A stretch of DNA of 64,000 bases from JAPOUP01 sp965221405 (GCA_965221405.1 CBDCSE010000003.1:682001-746000); one strand, 5' to 3'; positions 27,940 to 37,261 are shown, numbered from the stretch's first letter. A program made the numbers and translations. Notes: generated by a model not told the origin, from the sequence alone.

Positions 27940-28779
27940 TCAACGTTCGCTGCGGGCCATGAATGCGAGGCGCTCGAACATGTGCAGATCCTGTTCGTTC
28001 TTCAGCAGCGCTCCATGTAGTCTCGGGAGCGCATTCTTGCCGTCAAGTCGCAGATCCTCGGCGGATAGATCTTCGGCGAGCAGGAGCTTGAGCCAGTCAA
28101 GGACCTCCGAAGTGGATGGCTTTTTCTTCAGACCGGGCATTTCGCGTAGCTCGAAAAACTGCGATAGCGCGGTCCCCAGCAACCGTTCCTTGATCCCCGG
28201 GTGATGCACCTCGACGATCCGCCTCATGGTATCCATGTCAGGAAACCGGATGTAATGGAAAAAGCAGCGACGCAGGAACGCGTCGGGCAGTTCCTTTTCG
28301 TTGTTCGACGTGATGATGACGATCGGACGGTGCCGGGCCTTGACCGTCTCGTTGGTCTCATGGACGTGAAACTCCATCCGGTCCAGTTCCTGCAGGAGAT
28401 CGTTCGGGAATTCGATGTCGGCCTTGTCGACCTCGTCGATCAGCAGCACGGTCTTTCGCTCGGCCGCGAACGCCTGCCAGAGCTTGCCCGGTTTTATGTA
28501 ATTCCTCACGTCGTGCACGCGTTGGTCGCCGAGCTGGCTGTCGCGAAGACGTGACACGGCATCGTATTCGTAGAGGCCCTGCTGCGCTTTTGTGGTTGAC
28601 TTGATGTGCCATTCGATGAGCTGGAGCCCAAGTGCCCGGGAGACCTGACGCGCAAGTTCGGTCTTTCCGGTGCCCGGTTCTCCCTTGACCAGCAGCGGAC
28701 GCTCCAGGACGACGGCCGCGTTCACCGCGACCTTTAGGTCATCGGTCGCCACATACGCTTCGGTTCCGGAGAATTTCAT
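27940..28779 (-). CDS. MoxR-type AAA+ ATPase
   Basis: A 279-residue MoxR-family AAA+ ATPase of the APE/CoxD-like type. Walker A is GEPGTGKTEL (about residues 37-46), Walker B VLLIDEVDKAD, sensor 1 VIITSNNEKELPDAFLRRC with its arginine finger, and the C-terminal lid contains a Lys-rich P-G-L-K-K-K-P-S-T-S-E-V-L-D segment. These proteins pair with CoxE-like VWA proteins to remodel or mature metal-dependent enzymes. The VWA partner is 1.9 kb downstream on the same strand, separated by a TA pair. Confidence 0.9.
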   Translation of the reverse strand: MKFSGTEAYVATDDLKVAVNAAVVLERPLLVKGEPGTGKTELARQVSRALGLQLIEWHIKSTTKAQQGLYEYDAVSRLRDSQLGDQRVHDVRNYIKPGKLWQAFAAERKTVLLIDEVDKADIEFPNDLLQELDRMEFHVHETNETVKARHRPIVIITSNNEKELPDAFLRRCFFHYIRFPDMDTMRRIVEVHHPGIKERLLGTALSQFFELREMPGLKKKPSTSEVLDWLKLLLAEDLSAEDLRLDGKNALPRLHGALLKNEQDLHMFERLAFMARSER

Positions 28780-28957
28780 GGGCCTTCGTCGCGATCCTGT
28801 GACTGGGATGTCGCTTGCCTAATGATCCGCTGACCGCATTGCAAGCAGGCGGTTTCCGGGCGTGACAACGCATTTTCCATCGGTTAATGCGTTCCGGTGG
28901 CCTGACTTGGGACGGTCTGCGATCCGGAGTCTGTCAGTCAAGTACTAGGGAACCAAA

Positions 28958-29377
28958 ATGGTGGCGGAAAACCCTTTGCCCGATGATTACCGACCTTCCG
29001 AGGACGAGAAGTTCATGAACGTACGGCAGCTGGAATACTTCCGGCGCAAACTGGTCGCATGGAAAGATGAATTGCTCGATGAGTCCAGACATACGATTGA
29101 GGGGCTTCAGGATAGTGCGCGAAGCGTGCCCGATCTGGCCGACCGTGCCAGCGAGGAGAGCGACCGTGCGCGTGAGCTGCGCACCCGTGACCGCCAGCGC
29201 AAGCTGGTCGCGAAGATCGACGCGGCGCTGCGACGGATCCAGCAGGGGGATTATGGCTATTGCGAGGAGTCGGGGGAGCCGATTTCGCTGAAGAGACTCG
29301 ATGCAAGGCCGATCGCGACCATGGGTCTGGCGGCGCAGGAGCGTCACGAGCGTCGCGAGAAGGTCTACCGCGGCTGA
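28958..29377 (+). CDS. dksA: DksA-family RNA polymerase regulator, single-Cys type
   Basis: DksA binds the RNA polymerase secondary channel and, with ppGpp, modulates rRNA and amino acid promoters. The 139-residue protein has the N-terminal helix, the coiled coil with the tip D-L-A-D-R-A-S-E-E-S (the D-x-x-D-x-A motif), and the globular end YGYCEESGEPISLKRLDARP. Only one of the four zinc-finger cysteines of E. coli DksA is present; such cysteine-poor forms are normal in alphaproteobacteria. It is divergent from moxR. Confidence 0.93.
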   Translation: MVAENPLPDDYRPSEDEKFMNVRQLEYFRRKLVAWKDELLDESRHTIEGLQDSARSVPDLADRASEESDRARELRTRDRQRKLVAKIDAALRRIQQGDYGYCEESGEPISLKRLDARPIATMGLAAQERHERREKVYRG

Positions 29378-29442
29378 CGGACTTCCCGGCCATCACGCCG
29401 ATCCGTAAAACGCCGCCGCATCGAGGGTCCGTTCACTGAACC

Positions 29443-30558
29443 ATGATGACAGATCGGAACGTTACGGTCATCGGAGCTGGCATTGCGGGGCTGGCTGTGG
29501 CTGTGGCGATGGCGCGACGCGGTGCGAACGTGCGGGTGCTGGAGCGTTCATCGGAAATGACCCGGGTTGGTGCGGGCCTTCAGATTTCGCCAAACGGTTT
29601 TGCGGTGATCAGGGCGCTTGGACTTGACGCATCGCTGCGGTCGGCGGGACTGGAATCGCGTGCCATTGAATTGAGGGACTATCGTGCCGGCCGACGGGTT
29701 ATGCGAATTGATCTGACCCAGCGGCGAAACGGGTTTCCCTTCATGCTGATCCATAGAGCGCACCTGGCCGCACTTCTGGAGAAGGAGGCACGTGGTGCGG
29801 GAGTGGACATCGCGCTTGGCACCTCCATCGATCCCGAACGCGTTGACGGATCGCTCGTGATCGGGGCTGACGGAATCGGGTCGGCGACACGGAGATATCT
29901 CAACGGGCCAGAGGTGCCGCTCTACACTGGCCAGGTTGCGTGGCGCGCGGTGATAGCCGGTAATGCCGAACCCGAGGCGCATGTCTGGATGGGCCCCGGT
30001 CGGCACCTTGTGACCTATGCGCTGCGCTCACGACTGCGCAACATGGTGGCGGTCGAGGAACGTGCGCGATGGGTCGGGGAGGATTGGGACCGAAAGGACG
30101 ATTCCGCCAATCTGCGGGCCGCGTTCGCCGGCTTCGCTCCGGAGGTCAGGCGATGGCTGGCCCGGGTCGACGATGTTCGGCTATGGGGACTGTTCCGGCA
30201 CGAAGTCGCGGCACACTGGCATGACGGGCGCTTCGCGCTTGTAGGCGATGCCGCACATCCGACGCTTCCGTTCCTCGCGCAGGGCGCGAACCTCGCGCTT
30301 GAGGACGCCTGGGTTCTAGCTCGCTGCCTTGATCGCTTTCCGCAGTGTCAGGCGCTCGCGGAATACCAGGGGCTCCGCCGCGGTCGAGCCGCGCGGGCAG
30401 TCGCCGCGGCAACGGCGAACTCAAGGAATTTCCATCTTCGCGATCCGGTGTTACGGGGTTTCGCCCATAACCTGCTCAGGATCGGAGGCGTCATAAGGCC
30501 AAATATGGCGCTGAAGCGCCTCGAATGGCTATACGGATTCGATGTGACGAGCGAGTGA
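29443..30558 (+). CDS. FAD-dependent monooxygenase (salicylate hydroxylase-like)
   Basis: A 371-residue class A flavoprotein monooxygenase. The Rossmann motif VIGAGIAGLAVAVAMARRG and E at the end of strand 2 (VLERS) bind FAD; GADGIGSATRR is the D-G fingerprint that also contacts NAD(P)H; VGDAAHPTLPFLAQGANLALEDA is the G-D motif. It resembles salicylate hydroxylase / 3-hydroxybenzoate 6-hydroxylase-like enzymes, but a ring-hydroxylating role in secondary or ubiquinone metabolism is equally possible. Two adjacent ATGs make the start uncertain by one codon. dksA lies 65 bases upstream in the same direction. Confidence 0.88.
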   Translation: MMTDRNVTVIGAGIAGLAVAVAMARRGANVRVLERSSEMTRVGAGLQISPNGFAVIRALGLDASLRSAGLESRAIELRDYRAGRRVMRIDLTQRRNGFPFMLIHRAHLAALLEKEARGAGVDIALGTSIDPERVDGSLVIGADGIGSATRRYLNGPEVPLYTGQVAWRAVIAGNAEPEAHVWMGPGRHLVTYALRSRLRNMVAVEERARWVGEDWDRKDDSANLRAAFAGFAPEVRRWLARVDDVRLWGLFRHEVAAHWHDGRFALVGDAAHPTLPFLAQGANLALEDAWVLARCLDRFPQCQALAEYQGLRRGRAARAVAAATANSRNFHLRDPVLRGFAHNLLRIGGVIRPNMALKRLEWLYGFDVTSE

Positions 30559-30643
30559 CGCATCGGTCATACCGGTCGGCTTCAGGTCACTTTCAGACCG
30601 TGGTCTCCTCGCCTTGGTCGATCTTCCTGAACGGATAGATCGC

Positions 30644-31402
30644 TTATGCCGCCGCCTCAAGCGCCGAGACGATCGCGCTGAAGTCGGTCGGATCCAGCGA
30701 TGCGCCACCTACCAGGGCGCCGTCGACATTGGAAACGCCGAATATCCCATCCGCGTTCGAAGGCTTTACCGAACCGCCGTATAGAAGGCGGACTCCGTCG
30801 GCAGCGCACCTGTCATGGTGCATCCGGAGCTGAGCGCGTATGAAGTCATGCACCTCGGCGATCTGCGCCAGCGTCGGGGTCCTCCCGGTGCCTATGGCCC
30901 AGACAGGTTCGTAGGCAATCACGATCGCATCGGCATCCGCTTCCTCGGGCACGGATCCGATGATCTGCGCACCGATGACCTCCAGCGTTCTGCCGCTTTC
31001 CCGCTGCTCCAGCGTTTCGCCGACGCAGATCACCGCGACGAGTCCGGCGGCGTTCACGGCCAAAGACTTCGACTTGACCAGCTTATCGGTCTCGCCATGG
31101 GCGGCTCGGCGCTCCGAATGCCCCAGAATCACATATTCAGCGCCGGCATCCGCTAGCATTCGCGCGGATATATCACCGGTATGCGCGCCGTTGACGGCAA
31201 AGTGGCAGTCCTGGCCGCCCAGCGCGATCGCCCGGTCTGCCGTAAATGCCCGAACGCGGTCCAGCAGTGTTGCCGGCGGGCATACCAACACTTCACATAC
31301 AGGACTCGGGTGGGTGTCGATCAATTGCCTCAATTTGGCGAGGTCGGCCGATAACCCATTCATCTTCCAGTTGCCGGCCGCAAGTTTACGTCTTTGGCTC
31401 AT
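30644..31402 (-). CDS. tpiA: Triose-phosphate isomerase
   Basis: TpiA interconverts dihydroxyacetone phosphate and glyceraldehyde 3-phosphate in glycolysis and gluconeogenesis. The 252-residue TIM barrel has the N-terminal AGNWKMNG (catalytic Lys), ILGHSERR (catalytic His), AYEPVWAIGTG (catalytic Glu and the flexible loop 6) and the phosphate-binding LLYGGSVKP and GALVGGASL. All catalytic residues are intact. It converges with the FAD monooxygenase gene and has no visible operon partner. Confidence 0.97.
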   Translation of the reverse strand: MSQRRKLAAGNWKMNGLSADLAKLRQLIDTHPSPVCEVLVCPPATLLDRVRAFTADRAIALGGQDCHFAVNGAHTGDISARMLADAGAEYVILGHSERRAAHGETDKLVKSKSLAVNAAGLVAVICVGETLEQRESGRTLEVIGAQIIGSVPEEADADAIVIAYEPVWAIGTGRTPTLAQIAEVHDFIRAQLRMHHDRCAADGVRLLYGGSVKPSNADGIFGVSNVDGALVGGASLDPTDFSAIVSALEAAA

Positions 31403-31846
31403 TGTATCCTCGGGTATGCCGATCGGGTCTCTTTCCCGATCCTGGCTGTCGTCGAATTCCGGGTCGCGGGAAACGCGTTAGCGCAACTCCGGCCTGAAAT
31501 AATGGGCGGCCTGACGTCCGGTCGCAAGTCCGGCGGCCGCGCCCGCATTCGGGCATCGCGGTGCCGCCGGATCGCCAGGATTATCACGTGTCCCGCCATC
31601 GGCAGGGTGGGATGGGAACTCAACGTGAGCGCGGTGTGCCGGCTTACGCGGGAACCGCAAATCGACACGCTGTCCTCGATGGGATATACCCCGAGGGGAT
31701 CGGTATATGGGCGGTCCCGTCATTGACCGGGACTTGGCTTCGCCGAGGTGCGCGGGAATGCGGGTGACCCCTTGAGAAATGGGTGGTGACGTTGCAGAAA
31801 CGTCCGTGAAAGGAACGTCGAACCCATTCAGACGGAGTCCGCACCT
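31403..31846. other. Intergenic with imperfect dyad, no gene
   Basis: No gene is supported. The stretch around 31600-31770 contains two GC-rich segments, GTGCCGGCTTACGCGGGAAC and a partly inverted relative CGCGGGAATGCGGGTGACC, resembling dispersed palindromic intergenic repeats of the CCCGCG...CGCGGG kind. With one occurrence in the window I cannot call a repeat family. Confidence 0.35.
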
Positions 31847-32533
31847 ATGCTTAGGTCCAAAATTAATCAACTCATAGCAGAATCGGATGCCTTCATCCGC
31901 AGTCATGGCTTTACGCTGCCTCCGTTCGCTTACTGGTCACCTGAGGAAATGCGAATGCGCACCGCGTCTGACAGCGCCATGATCCGGAATCACTTTCTGG
32001 GATGGGACATCACGGATTTCGGTGAGGATCGGTATGACGAGCTGGGGCTGATTCTTTTCACTTTGCGCAACGGCGCGAATTCTAACGTCTCTCACGGAAA
32101 GGGAATGCTCTACGCCGAGAAACTTCTGATCTCACAGGAGAATCAGGTCACTCCGATGCACCGCCATAACCTGAAGACAGAGGATATCATCAACCGTGGT
32201 GGCGGTATGCTGGTATTGGAACTGTTTCGGGCGGACGCCGACGGAGGGATCGATGAGGCTGCCGAGATCACCGTGCGCACTGACGGCTCTCTCAGGCATG
32301 TCGGTGGTGGAGAGCTTCTCAGGCTTGCGCCTGGCGAAAGCGTAACGCTTGAACCTGACATCTGGCATTCATTCTGGGGTGAGGGCGGCAGTGTGCTGAT
32401 CGGTGAGGTCTCAAACGTGAACGACGATCGTACGGATAACGTGTTCAGGGACGAGATCGGGAGGTTTTCGGTCATTGAGGAGGACGTCGCACCGACACAC
32501 CTGCTGGTTTCCGATTATGACGCACGTCTCTGA
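31847..32533 (+). CDS. D-lyxose ketol-isomerase (cupin fold)
   Basis: A 228-residue cupin enzyme that would interconvert D-lyxose and D-xylulose. It has the family's N-terminal P-P-F-A-Y-W motif, E-K-L-L-I-S-Q-E-N-Q-V-T-P-M-H-R-H followed by LKTEDIINRGGG (metal-binding His-His-Glu set), and EPDIWHSFWGEG containing the last metal His. Order and length match bacterial D-lyxose isomerases. The gene stands alone with no sugar-kinase or transporter beside it, so its physiological sugar is not fixed. Confidence 0.88.
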   Translation: MLRSKINQLIAESDAFIRSHGFTLPPFAYWSPEEMRMRTASDSAMIRNHFLGWDITDFGEDRYDELGLILFTLRNGANSNVSHGKGMLYAEKLLISQENQVTPMHRHNLKTEDIINRGGGMLVLELFRADADGGIDEAAEITVRTDGSLRHVGGGELLRLAPGESVTLEPDIWHSFWGEGGSVLIGEVSNVNDDRTDNVFRDEIGRFSVIEEDVAPTHLLVSDYDARL

Positions 32534-32776
32534 CGGGTAGGTTATGGTAGCCTTGCGCGGCACTTGATCGCTGCCGCGATCACGTGAAAACGCTGTATCG
32601 GAGGTTGGTGTCGGAGTTTTGCAGGACGGAGAGGTAACGGATTCAGGTCCAATGCGACGAAATATGGGATATCCGGGTGCCGGACTGTAGGATATACCGT
32701 CACGGGCATCCCCCATGGTTTATGATGGGATGAAAGGAACCGAGGAGTTCTCAAAGAATGTCCGGAAGATAGGGCC

Positions 32777-34030
32777 ATGGGCTTCGAGAGAGACAGACTC
32801 CAGGCATTCATTCGCACCAGTGAAGGCGATCCGCCTCCGGTCTTTGCCGGTCGCAAGGAGATCCTCAGGGACATAAGCGAGACGGCGGATGTGGCTTGGA
32901 AGGGCGAGGGCGCATCTGCCCATGGGGCCGCGAAGGCCACCCGCATCATCCAGGGTGCCCCCGGTGCAGGCAAGAGCGCGATCCTCGCCAAACTGGTCTC
33001 TCGATTTCTTGGGTCGGATGCCGAAACATCCGCCCCCAGGGTGGTGGTTCTGTCCAGTGAAATGCTCTCGGGAAGCATGCCTCAGGCGTTGGCTGCCGTG
33101 AGAGCCACTGCCGAGATGGACCAGACCAGTTGGTTCACCCGGATGCGGAAAGCTCTGGACGGTGTCTCGGTGTCAGCAGGTGTTGCCGGATTCTCGTTGG
33201 GTCTTGCCCGTCATGGCGACAGCAGGACCCCCTCGGACCTCTTTGATCTTGCTACCGACCTTCCTGGTGATTCATGGCGGTTTCCCATGATCATTGCCAT
33301 CGACGAAGCCCAGCGTTTCAGGGGTGGGCCAGACACCCCGCATGCGCACTTCCTGCAGTCGATCCACGGTGCAAGTACAGGTCTTCCTCTTACTCTAGTT
33401 CTGGCCGGTCTCGGCGATACCACCGACCGGGTCAGGGACATGGACCTGACCCGTATGCTGAACATTCACGATATCGGTGCCTTGGCACCTTACGATGTCT
33501 CATACTTCATGCGCGCTTCATGCAGGTATTTCGGCATGGATCCCCGCGGTCATGAGGAGTGCCTTAACGCCTTGGCCTGTCCCTGCGAAGGTTGGCCCCG
33601 CCATCTTCACTTTGCCCTTCGGGCGCTTGGTCTGGAGGCGCTCAGGACCGAAGGCGACCTGTCCCGTGTTGACTGGGAGAACACCTTGAATATGGCCAGG
33701 GATAACCGCATCCGCTACTACCGGGGACAGCAGTCTCGTGAAATGAAGGGGTCATCTGCCTTGGTCGCTCGCGTGATGCGTGATGTGCGACCGGGTGATG
33801 GAAAGAGCGATGTGGTTGACAGTATAGAACGTTATGCTGGATCCGAACCTTCCAGCAGGTGGCAGCTGCCCGAGACCATGACACCCCGTGCCTTCGTCGA
33901 CCATCTCATTCATCAGGGTGCCCTTCATGAAGCATCGGACCAGACCCTCACCTGCCCGATCCCATCCTTTCGGGCCTATCTCGTCCGGGTTGGGGGCCTT
34001 ACGCTTAGGGAAACTTCTTCCTCCCTTTGA
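32777..34030 (+). CDS. Orphan AAA ATPase, paralogue 2
   Basis: A 417-residue paralogue of the ATPase at 3.6-4.8 kb, with Walker A GAPGAGKSAIL and Walker B MIIAIDEAQR at the same positions (about 60-70 and 171-180), a LVLAGLGDTTDR sensor-1-like strand, GWPRHLHFALRAL and the C-terminal YYRGQQSREM...DHLIHQGAL blocks. N-terminal MGFERDRLQAF...PPVFAGR aligns without gaps with copy 1. GGAAG precedes the ATG. As with copy 1, no partner gene is adjacent: a decayed TA region follows and a gap precedes. Likely DNA-associated P-loop ATPase of the ExeA/TniB/ORC-like group; function unknown. Confidence 0.75.
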   Translation: MGFERDRLQAFIRTSEGDPPPVFAGRKEILRDISETADVAWKGEGASAHGAAKATRIIQGAPGAGKSAILAKLVSRFLGSDAETSAPRVVVLSSEMLSGSMPQALAAVRATAEMDQTSWFTRMRKALDGVSVSAGVAGFSLGLARHGDSRTPSDLFDLATDLPGDSWRFPMIIAIDEAQRFRGGPDTPHAHFLQSIHGASTGLPLTLVLAGLGDTTDRVRDMDLTRMLNIHDIGALAPYDVSYFMRASCRYFGMDPRGHEECLNALACPCEGWPRHLHFALRALGLEALRTEGDLSRVDWENTLNMARDNRIRYYRGQQSREMKGSSALVARVMRDVRPGDGKSDVVDSIERYAGSEPSSRWQLPETMTPRAFVDHLIHQGALHEASDQTLTCPIPSFRAYLVRVGGLTLRETSSSL

Positions 34031-34099
34031 ACGGTCCGGTGCCAATTCTGGACGCCGACCGAAGGTAAGGGGGTGCGGATCTGTCTTGATGTGAAATCG

Positions 34100-34354
34100 T
34101 GAGCTCCCGCCATGCCCTGGAATCCAGCCCGGCTTTTCACACCATAGTGCCTCAGGGCGTCTTCAAGTGGAATGGTTCGTGTCTTTCCCGAACGGATGTC
34201 GAGCAGGCGACCTTCGGCAAGATGCAGTTCCGCGAGATCGTCGAGATGCGAAAGGATGGGCCTCACGGGCGTAATGGCTCTTTGTTCTCCCGGTTTTCCC
34301 GGCGAGAAACTCAAGGCGGGACTCAATGTCGGCTTGAAGTCGGATCGACAGCAT
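34100..34354 (-). pseudogene. RelB/RHH-type antitoxin with a one-base frameshift
   Basis: The N-terminal frame reads MLSIRLQADIESRLEFLA then KTGRTKSHYAREA, and an adjacent frame continues ILSHLDDLAELHLAEGRLLDI...TIPLEDALRHYGV. Joined, they reproduce a ribbon-helix-helix antitoxin of the RelB/TraY-like family (L-x-I-R-L-x-x-x-I-E-x-R-L, R-T-K-x-x-Y-A-R-E-A-I, L-x-D-L-E-D-x-Y-L-A, T-I-P-L-E-D). An extra C in a CCC run near 34257-34261 breaks the frame. No RelE toxin is recognisable beside it. It converges with AAA paralogue 2. Confidence 0.65.
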
Positions 34355-34595
34355 CGCGTTCCCCTTGCCATGCGGAATGTGTATCATCATGTGGGATATG
34401 TCCGGAATCCGGACCATGTCTGTCACGGATGGGCACGGGCCGTAGAGGAGCGTCCTGGAGCGTTCGGGCTTCCTCATCGTCCCCGACATGGCGAGATACA
34501 GGGTCCGCCAGTCCGGTATTCTGACTGTCTGGAACAGCGCACGGGCCAGATTCCTCGGTCAATCTGGATCTGCTACTTTCCGGCATCGAGACGGG

Positions 34596-34886
34596 ATGAT
34601 GCCTCCACGCCTCCACATCACGGTACTTATCCTGACCGAGGCTCTTAAGGAGTTGGGCTTGAGCGTTTCAGCGGCGTTGCGAATTCCCGGCGCGCGCCGG
34701 GCGATGCTGTCATATCTTGTGAACGGCAACGCCTTGCTGTCGTCCGAGAGGGGCCGGCGGATGGAAAAGGCTTTCGGTCTCAGCTTGGACCTGCTGTTGC
34801 GGATACAGGCACGGTACGACGCGATGCAGAGGTGTGACCAGGCTGACGGGACCGACGTCCGACGTTATGCCTATCGGCTGACATGA
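34596..34886 (+). CDS. HigA-like Xre antitoxin, toxin upstream degraded
   Basis: The 96-residue protein has a HigA layout: PPRLHITVLILTEALKELGL, an HTH region SVSAALRI...MLSYLVNGNALLSSE and the tail MEKAFGLSLDLLLRIQARYDAM, matching P-G-x-x-L-x-E-x-L-x-x-L-G-L-S ... I-x-x-I-L-N-G-K-x-x-I-x ... F-G-x-S-x-x-x-W-L-x-x-Q-x-x-Y-D. The usual P-G-E is altered to T-V-L, a sign of divergence. Just upstream, in other frames, IWICYF resembles the end of a HigB toxin (W-R-I-C-F), but the rest of the toxin is gone. Probably an orphan. Confidence 0.55.
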   Translation: MMPPRLHITVLILTEALKELGLSVSAALRIPGARRAMLSYLVNGNALLSSERGRRMEKAFGLSLDLLLRIQARYDAMQRCDQADGTDVRRYAYRLT

Positions 34887-35194
34887 TCGGCGCCGTGCGA
34901 ATTTTCTCGATCATCCTCCAGTCATCGCTGGTCCTACGGCGCTGTTTCCGGAAAGATCCTTTTCGCCAGGCTGCTTGAGTATGGAATCTGAATCGTCTCC
35001 AATGACCGTAAGCGGCAACCGCTTTGGATTTCCCCAACCCGCGTGTCGGCTTGGCCATTCATTTTGGCTGCAGGGTGGCTTCGCTGAGAGCAATGACCGA
35101 TTTGACGGGATCGGGGTCCTTGGGTCACCGTACCCGGAACTCCAAATCTTCCGTAGCGGACGGGACAGGTCGACTCCCTGATTTGAATCCGATT
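34887..35194. other. Intergenic, nothing recognised
   Basis: The gap between the HigA-like gene and the convergent aminotransferase contains no supportable gene or clear terminator. Confidence 0.4.
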
Positions 35195-36550
35195 TCACCC
35201 AACCGAAGAGAATCCGGCCTCAAGTGCATCCAGTATGATCCGGACATCCTCCTCTGTCAGTATGAGCGGTGGTGATATCAAGATGTTGTTGCCGGATATC
35301 CGAACCATCGCGCCGGCACGGAAAGTGCCGTCCCTGACCTGTTCGATCACTTTCCCGTCGATCGGAGTCTTTGCTTCACGGTCTTCCACAAGCTCGATGC
35401 AGAGCATTAGACCATGACCGCCACGGACATCACCAATTATTTCGTGGCGTTCCATAAGCGTCTGTATGCCTGACCAGAGTTCCGCTCCCCTTGCCGCCGC
35501 ATTCCTGTGAACCTGGAGCTTGATTGTCTCGTCAATGCAGGCCAGAGCTGCCGCGGCGCCGACCGGATGGCCGGAATAGGTGTAGCCGTGGCCTATCATA
35601 GCTTTCGACGCCTCACCACTCTCGAAGGTTTCCGCCACCGAGTCGCAGATCATGACGGCACCGAAAGGGAAATAGCCGTTGGTGATGGCTTTGGCGGTCG
35701 TGGCCATGTCGGGCCGAACCCCCCAGTGGCGCGCGCCTGTCCAGTCGCCCGTGCGCCCGAAACCGGTGATGACCTCGTCACTGATCAGAAGGATGCCGTG
35801 TCTGGCGGTGATCTCGCGCACACCCCACATGAAACTGTCATGGGGCACGATTACGCCGCCTGCGCCGAGCACCGGTTCCATTATCATGGCCGCGATCGTG
35901 TCGGCGCCCTGAAACGCTATTTCGTCCTCAAGTGAGTTCAGGCAGAGTTGGGAGAGCCGCTCCGGATCCGTCTCATTGAATGGATTTCTGTAGGCGTATG
36001 GCGACGGAATGTGAAAGCAGCCCGACAGCAGAGGCTCGTAGGGCTTGCGGAAATTGGCGTTCCCGTTAACGGATGCGCCGCCGAACTGGGTGCCGTGATA
36101 GCCTTTCTTCAGGGAGAGGAACTTGAAACGGCCCCCCTCACCTTTGATCTTGTGGTATTGTCGGGCAAGTCTCAGGGCTGTCTCCACGCTGTCACCGCCC
36201 CCGGAGGTGTAGAACGCGCGGGAAAGGCCATCGGGCATGAAGAAGTCATGCAGCAGTTCAGAGAGTTCGATGATCACGTCGCTGGTCGTACCGCGGAAGG
36301 CGGAATAATACGGAAGGCGGTCGAGCTGGCTCGCGATGGCGTTCTTTACCGGTTCGCAGGAAAACCCCAGATTGACATTCCAGAGCCCTCCCACGGCATC
36401 AACAACCTCATGGCCGTCAATGTCGCGGATGCGGGTGCCGTGCGCCTCCGTGATGATCGTGGGTGGATTGGCACGCATATCTCCGGGGTGGGCCATCGGA
36501 TGCCAGAGATGGCGGGCGTTGTGTTCCTTGAGGAAATTGCTGTCTTTCAT
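35195..36550 (-). CDS. Class III PLP-dependent aminotransferase (omega-transaminase type)
   Basis: A 451-residue fold-type I aminotransferase. DAVGGLWNVNLGF starts the N-terminal region; FYTSGGGDSVETALRLARQYH and KKGYHGTQFGGASV are the cofactor phosphate and ring region; LISDEVITGFGRTG carries the PLP-nitrogen Asp; TTAKAITNGYFPFGAV contains the Schiff-base Lys. It belongs to the omega-amino-acid/aspartate-aminotransferase-family branch, which uses amines such as taurine, putrescine or beta-alanine with pyruvate. Substrate is not predictable. The ATG chosen opens MKDSNFLKEHNARHLWHP, the typical family start. Monocistronic as far as visible. Confidence 0.9.
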   Translation of the reverse strand: MKDSNFLKEHNARHLWHPMAHPGDMRANPPTIITEAHGTRIRDIDGHEVVDAVGGLWNVNLGFSCEPVKNAIASQLDRLPYYSAFRGTTSDVIIELSELLHDFFMPDGLSRAFYTSGGGDSVETALRLARQYHKIKGEGGRFKFLSLKKGYHGTQFGGASVNGNANFRKPYEPLLSGCFHIPSPYAYRNPFNETDPERLSQLCLNSLEDEIAFQGADTIAAMIMEPVLGAGGVIVPHDSFMWGVREITARHGILLISDEVITGFGRTGDWTGARHWGVRPDMATTAKAITNGYFPFGAVMICDSVAETFESGEASKAMIGHGYTYSGHPVGAAAALACIDETIKLQVHRNAAARGAELWSGIQTLMERHEIIGDVRGGHGLMLCIELVEDREAKTPIDGKVIEQVRDGTFRAGAMVRISGNNILISPPLILTEEDVRIILDALEAGFSSVG

Positions 36551-36893
36551 GGATCGTGCCTTTCGGGACAGTTGTAATCGAGCGCATATCAACGAATGGC
36601 TCGGCGTGGCATCCGATGGTATCCGGCGGAGAGAGGCGCAAGGATCCCGGTTCGCGGGCCCCGCATCCCCAATCGCGGGTCAAGATGCAACCCCAAACTG
36701 GATGTATTCCGCAAACTTCGGTCAGGCCAGTTTTGGCCGAGCCGCGTTCCAGTGCGGGAAGCCGCCGGAAGATGCCATGAGACGCACCGTCGTCTGCCCT
36801 TGGGGGCGATTCGGTCCAAGGACTGCGGGCATCAGCATTTGGTGGCAAGGGGGCCGACAGGCGGCACCCCTTGCCGACTGAAAGGAGAGACCG
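36551..36893. other. Intergenic upstream of aminotransferase, nothing recognised
   Basis: No gene is supported. It separates the aminotransferase from an IS110-type fragment and presumably holds the aminotransferase promoter. Confidence 0.4.
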
Positions 36894-37013
36894 ATGGTTG
36901 ATTCACTCGCCCCCTTCGACGGGGAGACCACAACGGTCCACGCGGCGCTGCAGGTGAGCGGCACCGGCTGGATCCTCGCCGTGGGCGATCCGGCCGCTGC
37001 GTCGGGGGGTGGG
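36894..37013 (+). pseudogene. IS110-type transposase N-terminal fragment
   Basis: Preceded by AAGGAGAG, an ATG opens MVDSLAPFDGETTTVHAALQ and then VSGTGWILAVGDPAAAS, which resembles the first 40 residues of an IS110-family transposase (D-S-L-x-P-F-D-G-E-T-T-T-V-H-A-A-L-E-L-S-G-x-G-W-I-L-A). The frame then breaks and no RuvC-like catalytic domain follows. It is a truncated remnant of an insertion about 300 bases upstream of the Xre/RES operon. Confidence 0.55.
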
Positions 37014-37261
37014 CCTTCGGTGGCTTTCCCCGAATGGACTCTGGTCGGGGCACCTGGATCGAGATCGTCATAACCACCTCCGGCACCACGTAAGGAATGC
37101 CCGGAACGGATTTGCGGCATCGGGCTCCGGATCCTCCTACACCGTTATGACGCCGACCATGCCAAGGACCGAGCCAACCCGGAGCTTCTCTTCCGACGTC
37201 CAAACCAGTCACGGGAAGCCCCATTCATCGCTCAATCCGCAAATCCGTCAAGAATGGGTCT

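Noticed and set aside
28958..29377. DksA lacking three zinc-finger cysteines as a defect
   Set aside because: Cysteine-poor DksA proteins are normal in alphaproteobacteria.
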